DNA of 64,000 bases, from NCBI GenBank assembly GCA_900074885.1, contig FJUW01000071.1, positions 114,973-178,972 of the forward strand. Direction: 5' to 3'. The notes beneath the pieces are model-generated. The model saw only the letters and a list, made by a program, of their open reading frames with translations. It was not told the origin of the DNA and searched no databases. Source of the stretch: Rhynchosporium graminicola. Its lineage: Eukaryota; Ascomycota; Leotiomycetes; Helotiales; Ploettnerulaceae. Made by a program: the position numbers and the translations under genes. Shown here piece by piece: positions 47,884 through 59,400 of this stretch (position 1 is the first letter of the stretch; the number at the start of each line of letters is the position of its first letter).

Positions 47884-50758
47884 TTAAGAAGGCTGTCTTC
47901 GTATGACCCCGTCTAGCTCCTCTTTCTCGACTTCCTTCGCTTTGTCGGATTCCCTTGACACTTTTTTCTCATCGACCGCTTCTTCGCCAGCTTTACTGCT
48001 TCTTTCTTCGTTTCTCCCAACTCCCTCGTCGTCAGTTTGTTGCTCCTTCAACACATCACCAAAGGTGTCACGACCCAATGGCACCCTCCTAGCATAAGTA
48101 TCCGAAGGCGGTGTCCTTGGCTCGATACCTTCCAGAGTCCTGCAGTACCTAACAACCTTCGGATCCGATTGCGTTCCAACTCTTCTCGGCTTCGCCAAGC
48201 CAGTAGGCACAAGCGACTCTGTGTCCTGATCACTGACCTCGCCAGCGAGTTTGTAGGCCATGTCGAAGAAATTATGTAGATTGGACATATCAGCGCCAAG
48301 AACAGGTCGTAGTTTCAGCTCCGATCGTTGGCCGCCAGCTTTACCGGCTTCGATGCTGGTATAGATGAGACGGCACGATCTGTATTCGAAGGAGACGGAG
48401 GTGCGTACTTCAAGACCGGCGAAGAGGTAGTCGACTTCTCGAGCGTTGGTGTCAGGAATTTGGTTGCCTTGAGCATCGATCTTGCCAAGGATACTCAAGC
48501 CTTCGCCACGGCAGAGATGTTTGTCAATTGGTATGCGAATCGAGGGCGGGGTTTGCAAGATCGAGGATCCTATGAGTGACAAATCGCTGTTCGCTAGATA
48601 ACGGCGAAATGGCTCGATGGCGCCTGGTAATAGACGACTAGTGGTTCGTTGGCGAAAGCGAACATCGGTGTTGAATTGTGGTAATAAAACATCCGTCTTG
48701 GATTCTTCCACGATAGCAGATATAGTGCGTAACGACGCATGCTTTGTTCTGCGATCGACCCTAAAGTGCATCTCAATGGCCGGGAAGGCTACCAAAGCTT
48801 GACATCCAAGAGCTTGGTTCCTGATTGGTCTTCCATCGGGACGAGTTCCCTTTCTTTGAGTTTCCTTTGTTGGATAGAAGTGTTTAGCGAAAGGATCTGG
48901 TAGAAAGCGGAGCACAAGCTTATCAATCTTCTCTCCATGATCTTCCACCCGTGACTTGCTGATGATCCGAGTCAGACTTGGAGCTTGCTCAGAAAATGTA
49001 TGCATCCGATCGTTGGATTCGAGCGAGACAAGGGATGAGTTTGAGCCTTCTGAACTTTCATGTAATACCTTTCCCAACACTGCCGAAGTTTCTGTGAAGT
49101 ACTTGCTGTTCCAGTGCCTTTGCCTGCTGATTGAGGCATCATCAGTCTCCACCTCCATGACTTCTACCTCATGCTGAGGTTCTGGTTTGGAGTCGAAGAT
49201 CTTCTCTGCTATAACAGGTTCCAAGGGTTTGCCTAAGGTTTTAGTTGTTGGTGCAGTCCAACGAGCCCAACTTCGAAGCCGATCCCTCCAAGGAAGTGTA
49301 TTGCCAACTTCATGCTTCAGGAAGACGCCTTCTTTCAGCTTCGTTTTATCTTTGATCAGCTGGTACTTAACTCTATCGGGTAGATTACTCGACGTCAGGA
49401 GGAGTCGACGAGCTACGTCTACTGAAGAGACAAGAGCCTGCTCATCGGTATCGATACAAGACACAACCAACTAGATACGTCAGAGGAGCATCGCACGTTG
49501 TTTTTCGAGTGACTTACAGTATTATCCTGTTGCTCAAAGATACTAGTATTGGTCAAACGTGCCAATTCTTTGATAGTGGCAAGGTCATAAATCTTGTTGG
49601 CCCATCTGACTGCGCTCCTTTGTGTATTATGGCTGGGATTTGGATTTGATATCAAATTTACTAAAGGAATAGTCGTTCTGCGTACTCGCTTTAGTGCCGC
49701 TTCGACTTCATGAACAATGAGACGCTTCTTGACATGCGGTGCCGTGACTCGAATGACGCTTCGTTTCCGGAAAGCCTCAAGTCTTTCATTCTCTTGGGAT
49801 AAGTGTTCAGAATGAATTTGGTCAAGAACTGACGGATCACCCGCTACTTACGTTAGGACGGCTACTAAAATAAGACGAGATTCTTACTGAGGAGAAGCTC
49901 CAAATCTTCCTTGCGGACCTGAAGCTCGAATTGTCCAACTCCGTCGACTAGCTCGGGCATTTCCAACATCCAGCATTCCCTTAATAATTGCAGCGCTATC
50001 CGTTGCTTCGTAGTGTGTGACGATAAAAAGTACCCACGCAAGGGATCGTCGTTGAAGTAATCCTTAGTCTCTGAGACTCCTGGTAACCAAGGCGTGACAC
50101 GTAAAATCTTGGAAGTTTTCGCTGTATCGGGAACCCAATCCTGTTCAGGAGGTTCGAGATCCTTGCGCCCTTCGAAACTGTGGATATATCTCTGCAATTG
50201 CAGAATCGTGAATCCTTCCTGGAGCAACTTCACAAGCTCATTCATTTGCTCCCAGCTCTGACGTTTGATCGTAGGTCGTAGTTCGTCGATATTTCCATCT
50301 ACCTCCTTTTGTCCAACCAAGCCTCGTTCTTCTTCTAGCTGATTCAAAATATCGATATGCTCAGGCTCAATCGCCTTCATTTTGCGCAAGCGGTCCGCAG
50401 CATAGAGAGTCAATTTCGAATCTCGAAGCACAATAACATTGGCAGGGTCTCCGAGAGTGGTGTTGTTCAGTTGCTCTCGAGTCTCTTGCACTTGTAAACC
50501 CCTGTGACCATATAGCCCCCCACGAGCAACTCCATTTCGGAATTCCTTGCGGTCCAAAGCATTACCGATACCTCCAAGCAGATCATCTGCATTATCTGCG
50601 TGGAAGCTTGAATTCGCGGTTCGTTGTCCTGAATACTTTTGGGATTTCGAATCAGTCGATTGCGAGCCTCTTTGCGTTAGGGACGCATTGGCGTGCTTTG
50701 CTAACCCTCTCTGACATCTCAAGCATATATGCGAGCCTTTGGCTGGTCGAAGTATCAT
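47884..50758 (-). CDS. sls1: SLS1-like mitochondrial inner-membrane gene-expression regulator
   Basis: Three exons, 50758-49888, 49828-49518 and 49470-47884; 922 aa. Joins: DLELLL/ILDQIHSEHL and EQQDNT/LVVSCIDTDEQ. A CxxC pair (HICLRCQRGL, about residues 10-18) lies in a basic N-terminus that could be a mitochondrial presequence. Large unlabelled globular regions follow, with conserved-looking RVTAPHVKKRLIVHEVEAAL and RWANKIYDLATIKELARLT, and the C-terminus is charged and coiled. Overall organisation matches the fungal SLS family (mitochondrial inner-membrane-bound regulator). In yeast Sls1 couples mitochondrial transcription to translation and respiratory assembly. The family call is by memory of sequence style; no catalytic motif supports it independently. 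It shares a 263-nt promoter with NSE3. Confidence 0.72.
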
Positions 50759-51021
50759 GTATGCGGTGAAGAAATCATGGATTGTGATTTTTGGTATTGA
50801 AGCCCAGATTCCTACAATTTTTGAAGCTCGTCAGCGCTCAGGCATTTTCTGCCAGGCGGTGAACGCACTCGATCGCGTTCCACTGCCGGGCGCGTCTTCC
50901 TGAACACGCTTCTTAACATTTATCAATCACCCCTCCCTCGAGAGATATCGACATCACTCTGATCTCAAGTACGAGTCTAATTCTTTTTTTTTTCATCATC
51001 CACCAACATAGAGTGTCAACA
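50759..51021. promoter_or_regulatory. Bidirectional promoter, SLS1-like / NSE3
   Basis: Only 263 nt separate the two start codons, so both promoters must overlap. A T-run (about 50982-50991) lies just upstream of the NSE3 start. No TATA box seen. Confidence 0.55.
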
Positions 51022-52147
51022 ATGCCTCCCAATGCACGTAGGCGTTCCAACGTAAGATTGCATGATACCCATGTTGGCGCGCTCTTACTCATATATCACA
51101 GGTCCGAGAGGAGAGTTCCGAGGAAGAAACCCGCAGACAAACACAGCGAGGACGAAAGCGACCAGCAGAGTCAGAGGATGAGTCAGAAGAAGAAGCGGAT
51201 GATGGAAATGATACGATGGTCGTCGATGCGGATCTGGATGAGAGCCAAGATCAAGTGGTGAAGAAGATGGTGCGATATGCTCTGGCGTGCGAATTCCAGC
51301 GGAAAAGCATTAAGAGGCAGGACATCTCAGAGAAAGGTGGGCATTCAGTCTATTCTTGGCGAAAATGATGTTGACGGCATAGTGATCGGGAAGCAGCGCG
51401 GCGCATTTAAGAAGGTCTTTGAGATGGCTCAGAACCAACTGAGGACAAATTTTGGAATGGAAATGGTAGAACTACCAGCGAAGGAGAAGCATACAGCGAA
51501 GGAAAAGCGAGGTTAAACAGTCCGTTCGTGATTCTACACAGAGCTGATCTAGCACAGCTGCGCTGAAGACGAAAGGTACCTCGAAACCAACAGCATCCTA
51601 CATCCTGACCACAATTCTACCCTCCGAATACAGGAGCCCTGAAATCATGCCTGCGTCAACTATTGGCAGTCAGCACAGTGAAGCTTCGTATATAGGCTTA
51701 TGCACCACAATTATCTCCATAATCGCGCTGAGCCCCAACGACACAATTCCGGATCACAAGCTATACCAATATCTCGAAAGGTTGAACTTGGATAAGCAGA
51801 CTGGATTGGGCACAACAGATGCTTTACTCACTCGAATGATGAAAGAGCAGTATATCTATAAAACTATTGAGAAGACAGCCGATGATGAGACAATGGACTG
51901 GCGGGTAGGTCCCCGGGGGAAGATGGAGATAGGGAACAAAGGAATTCAAGGTTTGGTTAACGAGGTATATGCTGAGAATACCCCTGATGATCTCGAGAAG
52001 CGATTGCATCGAAGTTTGGGGCTGGAGGCTATTAGGATAAATGGAAATGGAGAGACGGAACATGAGGTAGATGAAGAGGAAGAGGTATCTATGAATGGCG
52101 ATCCTGGACTTAGTAGAACGTCAAATAGGAGGCAGAGTAGGAGGTGA
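51022..52147 (+). CDS. nse3: SMC5-SMC6 complex subunit NSE3 (MAGE domain)
   Basis: Four exons: 51022-51051, 51102-51336, 51383-51511 and 51558-52147; 327 aa, phases consistent. The acidic/basic N-terminal tail (RRQTQRGRKRPAESEDESEE) is disordered. The MAGE homology domain runs from about 80 to 275: VKKMVRYALACEFQRKSIKR, SEKVIGKQRGAFKKVFEMAQ, LRTNFGMEMVELP, ASYILTTILPSEYR, SYIGLCTTIISIIALSPN, LLTRMMKEQYIYK. NSE3 pairs with NSE1 and NSE4 in the SMC5/6 complex, binds DNA through its winged helices and serves DNA repair and replication. The first exon encodes just ten residues. Intron 2 is 46 nt; the apparent frame through it is broken by TGA, which supports splicing. Confidence 0.88.
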
Positions 52148-52545
52148 GCAATTCTACGATCCAGGTTTGCACACAGCGGATCAACAAACATAAGCGACTG
52201 TGCGAAGATCCAGATCTTAGTGGTACTCTCTTAGTGGTACTCATGGTCGCTAGAGACTAAAACAGGCTCGCAGCCGTAATAGTTACTGATGCATAGATCA
52301 TGGTACAGGTGATGATTGGCAAGAATTCTTAGCTTTTCCCGGAGGTTTCCTACAGCCTGGATACTATCCCGATATCGAAATGAACCTGTGCAACCGCTCT
52401 TGGCACAACGCAAACCAGTTTGCGTTCGCGATCTTCCCTACCCAAGACCGTGAAGGGATCTTGAGACTTCACTGGCCATCACTTCCGTATCCATTCGTCC
52501 ACAGCGCTATGTTGCATCAAATCCATCAAGAATTCCCGAGATCCA
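52148..52545. other. Intergenic between convergent genes
   Basis: 3' regions of NSE3 and SF3B5. Nothing recognised. Confidence 0.5.
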
Positions 52546-52920
52546 TCAATCTTGCACTTCAGGTGGCTTGCCAACGGGCTGTATCATTTTCTGCGTCTCA
52601 CCATCAGCTTCAAATCCTAATATAACCCCTCTCCTCCAACTCTTTCCGAAGAAGTAGCTCACCTCAATCATCTGTGCCCTAACCTTCTCTCTACACTCTC
52701 CCATCCCGATAGCCATGTAACTCAACAGCGGCGGATGTCCTACATAACTCGCATAACTGTCGCGCTGGATATTGGATGTCCACTCAAACTTTGTCGTGTC
52801 TGCGTGCCCAGTTCCTACATAACGGGCTTGAAGAGCCTCGAGCTGTTGCTGGGCGCGAAGTTTATCTGCCTATAATCAAGTTTAGTATATATATGATATA
52901 AGATGAAAAAAGCTTACCAT
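52546..52920 (-). CDS. ysf3: Splicing factor 3B subunit 5 (SF3b10 / Ysf3)
   Basis: Three exons: 52920-52918 (the ATG alone), 52869-52663 and 52590-52546; 84 aa, the family's usual length. Sequence reads M/ADKLRAQQQLEALQARYVGTGH, then DTTKFEWTSNIQRDSYASYVGH, LLSYMAIGMGE and QMIE/KMIQPVGKPPEVQD, which follows human SF3B5 closely (LQSKYIGTGHADTTKWEW, HRDSYCSYMGH). It is a small core subunit of the U2 snRNP SF3b complex that contacts SF3B1 and SF3B3 during branch-site selection. Introns are 48 nt (GTAAGC...TTATAG) and 72 nt (GTGAGC...ACGCAG). The next in-frame Met is deep in the domain, so the AUG-only exon is the only reasonable start. Confidence 0.9.
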
Positions 52921-53209
52921 TTTGCGTTGCTGTTGTGGGTGCGACGTGAGGCTGAGAGTGTGGAAAAGGCTATGAGGTCAAACTGATGTACACTCGGTGA
53001 GGGAATAATCATTATCCGAATAGCTCAGGCTAGCTTGCCATTGGTCTTGGCAGTTTTTGGAGATTCGGTTTCGGTTCTATCAACTTCAACGAAACTTCCA
53101 CAGCCCTAATATAGTGTCGTCCAAAGCTTCTTCTGACACGCTTCCTAGCATTCACTCATCTAATTGCTTACTCGCTATCGACACTCTTGACGAAATTCTC
53201 CAGGTAGCA
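52921..53209. promoter_or_regulatory. Bidirectional promoter, SF3B5 / Cys-rich protein
   Basis: 289 nt between the two divergent start codons. No TATA box or named element recognised. Confidence 0.5.
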
Positions 53210-54759
53210 ATGATGGAGTGAGTACTGTCCTGTTAATCCACGTGATAGTGACATACACGTGATACCATCTGCCGTCCTCAAGGATTCCGACGAATGTGTC
53301 CCTACCTACGGCTCTTCTAATCATACATCATTGCTAATTGAATAATAGGGATATTGATCTACAAATCCGGGCTCAACAGCTACTTCAAAAAGGACGTATA
53401 GCTTATCCATACTCTCACGACCGCAGACTTCAATCAGGAGACCAATTCCGAGAGTCCAAGGAACAGCTTGAAGGAAGTCTCGCAGAGATCGACCGCTTCT
53501 ATGCCTCCTCAGAAGCAGGTCCTCACGATGGCCCACCTAATTGTCAACGTTGTAACAAGAAGAAGAATGACATCTCCAGAGCATTCTACAACTACTATTT
53601 ATCAAATGACCCACGAGCATGGTACGCAGAAAACTTACGATATAAGCAAGAAATGCGACGGCGATTCGAGAACCCGGATACCTACACTCTCGACGATAAC
53701 CACTCATTTTTTCGCAGTGTTCTACGAGACCATCTGAAGCAAGATCTGTGTACCGTCCTACCAACCGACGACGCAAATATCGCATCATTTAAATACAAGA
53801 CATCTGATTTCTTTAACGAAGGACGTAGTACAGAGGAAATCCTGGATGCCTATCTTGGTCACGTTTCAACCATCGCCCCTAGTCCCGAAGCTGCTGCTTT
53901 CAACAGCGCTTTGCAAGATAGCACGACAAGAGACGAAAGAGCACAACTATACGTCAAATACTACTGCTCATCTTCGTGGAACGACTCGCCAGCTGTAAAG
54001 GCAATCAAGAGGAAGCATTCGCGCATGTTCGAGGCGTTACTCCCGCATGATCACGTCCTTGCATTGTGGCGAAAAGACGCTCGGGATTCTCAATCTACGA
54101 AACTCGCTGAGTTGCAAGGCAAATTGAGCGATATCAAGATGGCGCACAGTGCGTACCTAAAGAATAAGAAGAAGAAGGCCGAGAAGGCTGAGAAGGATCA
54201 AAGGATGGCAGATCGGGAACCTGCGAGGATAGAACAGTGCACGCTTGGTGGATGTCCGATTGAGATTAATTTGGTGACTGAGGAGGTAATCGAGTGTGCT
54301 GTTTGTGAATGGATGGATCGGAAGGGTGGAGAGAGGGGGAGGGCGGTTTATTGCTCTGTTGAGCATGCTAACGAGGATTTCGTAAGTTCTACTTCTTGGT
54401 TGCTTCAGGAGAGTACGTTGGGCTGATTATGTATTTGCAGGAGGAGCACGACCGTCACGATCACAGATGTATGGCAGAGAGGTGCATATATCACCCGAAA
54501 CTCGGTCCACCAGGCAACTTCACCGATGCCTTATGTTTCTGTCAGTGCTGCCTAGAAGAGGATCTTGTCTCAATGTACTGCTCACAAGAATGCTACGAGG
54601 AGAATTTAGTGAGTGCTTGTTCTTACTTTCCATCCTCAAGCAGCTAATACTACATAGGCGGACCATCAAGACCAAGCATATCAGCGCCGTGGACATCACA
54701 ATCATTACGAGGAGTTGGAGTTCTTCAGGCCGGCTGAGGAAATGGAAATCGTTTCATAA
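53210..54759 (+). CDS. Cys/His-rich protein with two MYND-like fingers, function unknown
   Basis: Proposed exons 53210-53217 (MM and part of E, 8 nt), 53349-54381, 54441-54608 and 54658-54759; 436 aa with consistent phases. The long frame has no ATG near its 5' end, so the tiny first exon (ATGATGGA/GTGAGT...TAATAG/G) is preferred. An early NCQRCNKKK pair (about 65) stands alone. Near the C-terminus two treble-clef-like blocks repeat the same pattern: CTLGGC...CAVCEWMD...RAVYCSVEHANEDF...H, and MAERC...CFCQCCLEED...SMYCSQECYEENLADH. YCSxECxxxxxxxH is MYND-like. A Lys/Glu coiled coil (KKKKAEKAEKDQR) precedes them. I do not recognise the family; a protein-binding zinc protein is likely, the rest open. 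Confidence 0.72.
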
Positions 54760-54984
54760 TTTGGTAATGGTCGGTCCAAAGAATGGATTGGGCTTAGTCT
54801 TCTGTACATGTAAGAGAGAAAGACGAGTTATTCATTTCGCTATCTCTGCCAACACCTGGTCTGATTACACTAGATCTATTATTCTTTCTCGCCTCTTCTT
54901 ATAATTACGAGAACTCTTTACAAGAGGGGGATTCCATAAACCGTCGTAAACGCAAGTACCGGGGGTCATTAATCGATAATTCAA

Positions 54985-56122
54985 GTGCGGCATCGAAATT
55001 CGAGCTCAAAACCCTCAAGCAAACCCGAGACTTCAGCCCTAATACCCTGCGATAATTTTAATACCCTAATCCGCAATTTCGACGAGCTTGAAGAATTATA
55101 CGGAGACAAACGAGCAGCGGAAAAGGCCGACACAGTCCAACTCGAGAAGATTTTGGATCACAAAATGGAAACCGACGCCGCCTACAAAGATGCTCTTAAG
55201 CAAGTTCAGACCTGGCGTGCTGTCGGGATTTCGCTGAAATACGGTGACTACTACCGAAGAAATCTGAATGTATTCAAGTCAGAGTATAATCGGCTCTCAG
55301 AGGAGCCAGACTATATGCTAGATGGAAGGATGTAGAAGGATGTAGAGTAACTGTTGGCAACGGAGGAGCTAGTATTGAAGGACTGGAAGATGAAGCCAAC
55401 CGAGGAACAATAATCCATTCCACAACCTCCTACACCCTATAGACTAAATTCGTCGAAGCCGCAAAGTCTCTCTGTATCAGTTACAAGGAGATCCTTTTTT
55501 AAATACAGCAGTACGCGGAAAGGTGCGATTATGCACATAGCGGGATCGAGGAAGATATCAAAATTCGTCACAGGCATGCTGTAGCCCAAACAATCGTCGA
55601 TGATAAGCGGGCGATTGCAGCATATGGCCAAAGGAGCTAGAGGATAAAAAGGATGGTCTCCTGAAAGCTATCCAGCTTTTTCAAAAATGTTATTTCAAAG
55701 ACATCAGGGAAGGAGAAAGGGATGGAGTAGTGGTTGTCGACTGGTGTTTGTTTTCAGATAGGCAGATGGAGATAATTAATCAGCAAGATGCTGCAGAATT
55801 GAGCAGGAGAATACAACGAATGGGTTTAGTTGAGTGCGGCGAGTTAGTAGGCCAGCCCAGGGGATTAGGATCCAAGAAGTCGGCGCTAGAACTTATAGAG
55901 GCTGCAGAGAAAGTTGAGGAGGCCCGAGAGTTGTATACTAAATCGAGAAAGACATTCTCGGGTGCAGAAAGTTACTCAAGGAGAAAGCCTATGCTTTTAA
56001 GAAGACCTTCGGAGCTTAGATTTATAGGTCATAATTTGATACAGCCTAATCAAGCGCCTACATATGCAACCTCACCTGCGCACTTGAAGCATTTTGATCC
56101 CGATGAGACAACACCAAGGTAG
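54985..56122 (+). pseudogene. Broken gene for a coiled-coil protein
   Basis: Coding-like blocks in changing frames. 54985-55335: an open frame with a helical, charged sequence (FDELEELYGDKRAAEKADTV) that ends in a TAG. About 55510-55640: YAERCDYAHSGIEEDIKIRH and VDDKRAIAAYGQR. About 55640-56122, shifted by one: LEDKKDGLLKAIQLFQKCYF, SALELIEAAEKVEEARELYT and a basic tail. The junctions at 55335-55510 and near 55635 lack credible splice sites, and single-base frame slips would join them, so I read this as a decaying gene. No family recognised. It could instead be an intron-containing gene whose sites I missed. Confidence 0.45.
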
Positions 56123-56417
56123 CACCGTAGATGTTGAACATGTGCTATGGTTAAAGATAAGCCGGAGCTGGACGTTTTCTAGAGTCTTAGTCTATCACTT
56201 ATAGATAATAGAATATTCTGTCCTTTAGCCGAAGCCTCGAATTCCTTAGTATTTACACCGCGTAGATATACATACTGGCTCCTGGATAAAGATTATCGAC
56301 TAAAGCAGTCAACTTGCGTTGTATTTTGACTTGGAAACTTGAGCCACTGGGTAGCGTGTGGCTAATCTGACCAAGCGTCGCTCCGTAAATGATTAAGCTC
56401 TGTCTTTACTATGCCAT
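56123..56417. other. Spacer, nothing recognised
   Basis: 3' region of the GH35 gene and of the broken coiled-coil gene. AT-rich, no features seen. Confidence 0.5.
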
Positions 56418-59400
56418 CTAGTAATAGTCACTTCTGTCTACCCATGTTGGCCTCAAATATTTCGTGTCTGCCATCTTAAACCCACTTTCCACAACTCCAA
56501 TAACCTCCCATTCAATCCCCACGCTAGCTCCCTTCGAACTCATTGCCCAAACGCTAATTGCAATAGTATTTTCTCCATTATAATTCAGAATCCCAGGGAA
56601 GACAGGAAAGACAACCTGATTTCCAATATGAGGAATGTACTTTCCAAACTGATAGCCATTGACATAAATCATTGCCCTTAGGATTGAGCCCGAAGGACTA
56701 GAAATTCGAAATCCCAAGTTGACATCAAGCCCAGACGGGATTTTTAGTGGAACAACAGTCCTGTACCATTTCGCTCCTGCTTCTGTCAATCCGATGCTGG
56801 GAGTACTAGAACTCCACGACGCGTCGGAAAACCCAGGTAGATGCCAACCAAGACGTTCTCCATGCAATCCACCTTCATTATATGGGCCACGGATAGGATC
56901 GATATTCTTCTGTCCTCCAGCCGTACCAGCGATTCTCCATTCGGTAAAGTCGCCGCCCCCAATCAGAGTGGCATTGTAGATACCTCGTGGGTTCGTTGCT
57001 CCAGATGTCTGATCATGACCCATGTTGTCCATGATCACAGTGAGAAAGTTCTCGGCTTCCAGAGTGGCATTTGCAAATGAAAGGACAAGGGATGATCTTG
57101 TTTCGGATTTTGAACCGATCCAGGATCCGATAAAAGCTCCATTGAGAAATGCGGACCACCCGCTAGATAATCCACCGATGATGGTTATATTGACTCCGGA
57201 AGCGGTCAAGTTGGAAGATAGGAAACGGCCCCGGTAGATAGAATGTCCTGAATGATAGCCTACTTTTATTAGCCTACTGTGTAAAATACTTGTTACTAGC
57301 AAAGCTAGTACATACCATAATCATCAGCCCATAAGACGGGGTATGTGGCTGGCTTCGTCGGGTTCTGGGTGCTGTTGTGATTTGCGATAGTCCAATTTGA
57401 GTCATCATACTCAGTTTCCCGTTCAGGCAAGCCTTCTGCGACCTTCCAGGCAGTCAGACCTGGCAGTCCTCCCCTGATGGACTTGACACTGTGTTTCGAG
57501 GCTGCTAGCGCTCCAACCAAACTCCCATAGCGTGTCTTAGAAACCTTGATGTTCTTGTCATTAAATATGACATTCGAGATAGTGGAAGGAGCAAAGATTT
57601 CCAGGGAGTTACTACTTGACCAGTCCCCTCGCAGTGTCAAGGTTTTCTCGAGCACTGAGGCTGACCTGACGAGGTAGGGACCTTGCACAATGATCGTTGA
57701 ATTCTCTGGCGTGTATGGATCGCTGGATGTGGACGGGAACCAAGTCTCGTAAGCGGTGGACCTATCAAGCAATACCACCCTGTATCCGTTATCGAACTGG
57801 ACAACACACTTCCCTTGGAGCTGTTTGTATGAGATAATAAGCCCGTTACTTGTCTCGTGATGATGGGTTTCAGAGCACCCGGATTTCTCCTCAAGCGAAG
57901 CCGACTTCGCTCCGGAAAGCAGAAACTCTCCAGATTCTTCTACAGGCAGCCAGAGGAAGAGCACGGGTTTGTTATCTTGAGTCGAGAAAGTCAAGACTTC
58001 TGCAGTTGAATACACCAATCGCTCCTTTCCCAGAGCGAAGTCTGTGACGATAATTTTAGATTCTCTGCCCTTTAGCACGATATCAGTGGTATTCTGAGGA
58101 ATGGTAAGATTTCCCACAGAAGTAGAAACATGTAATTTGAAGCTCGTCAGTTCTCTTGAGGGCGAAGAAGTGTGGATCGTAACGTAGAAACCAGCATTAG
58201 TATCGGGGTTGCGGAGCTCCGAGGTGAAGATGGCCTGTGTTGAAGCAATTGATGTCCCGTTGGAAATTAGATCTACTTTGGTTAGATCTCTGGCGACGCG
58301 AAGAAATTGTGCAAAAAGTTTGGTTTCTTGGTATTTAGGTCCGATTACTCTGCTTTCGCCTGATTGGAATTAGATCTTGAATACCTTGGAGGACGGGAAA
58401 ACTTGCTGATTGGAGCGCTGTAGTCGTAGCTAGTACCAACCATGGGGAATGGTAGAGCACCTGATTCCTGTTAGCATCAGTGCCAATCCAAAGGCATTGC
58501 GATATTCACCCCTAAGTCAACAAATTAGCGAGCTGAAGGCCAAAAAATGGGGGGTTTTCCGCTTACCAATTCGTGCCACCGAACAGCATATACACATTCA
58601 TAGCAGACACTTTCTGCCCAATATTGTGCCTGTAATAAACATTTACCCACTGCGCAAATGTCAATACTGAAAGCCACAAAGTCTTTGAGGCGCAGGAATT
58701 TTGAAGAAAGTAAGTAGAGATTTGTACTTACATCTGGCCCAGTAGTGTTAACGCATCCTCCCTCAGGTCCGCCCCAAGGGTTGTAACTTCCCCCCTGGAA
58801 TTCCATCAAAAAGCTTGGTTGAGTTGGCGCTACTTCCTGGAAATTGTCATAATAGTTGTATACCGTGAATTCCGGGACTTTTCCGTTTGTCCCGGTGCAC
58901 TCAGCCAGATCACAGCTCCAGCAGGAAGGGTAGTGATCAAGTCCATAATTATCAACATTCCCACCGAAACCTGCTCCATAGTCTTTCGACCAGGACTTGG
59001 TGTTCATGTTTGGGTTGTTGTGCACCAGAGGAACGTCGATACCCGCATCTCTGGCACATTTCTCCAGAGCTTCCATATAGGCGACGGCGGGTAAATTCGG
59101 TTTCCTGGCAGTACGGTCTAGCCATTGGTTGCCATACTCATTTTCGATCTGATAGATAAAAACACTTCCACCTCTGGTTATTTGGTGCTTTGCTACTATC
59201 TCTGAGTACTTTGTAAAATATGGATTCCACGCATCTGTATAGCGGGAGTCGTTATTCCGAAGAGTTCCGTAAGCTCCAGTTGTCAACCTAGTAAATACTT
59301 CAGTAAAAAGAACTCTCTAAAAAAACCGGCCCAAAATAGTAGATCATCCCGATCATTACGTTTTTCAGGACGTAAGAGTACATACCAGCCCGGAAATCCA

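Noticed and set aside
58407..58483. Alternative GH35 exon reading using acceptor CTAACAG, giving an open frame in phase with the next exon
   Set aside because: It avoids stops but replaces the conserved [15 protein letters not shown] with unrelated residues, whereas the microexon plus GC-AG model restores the family sequence.
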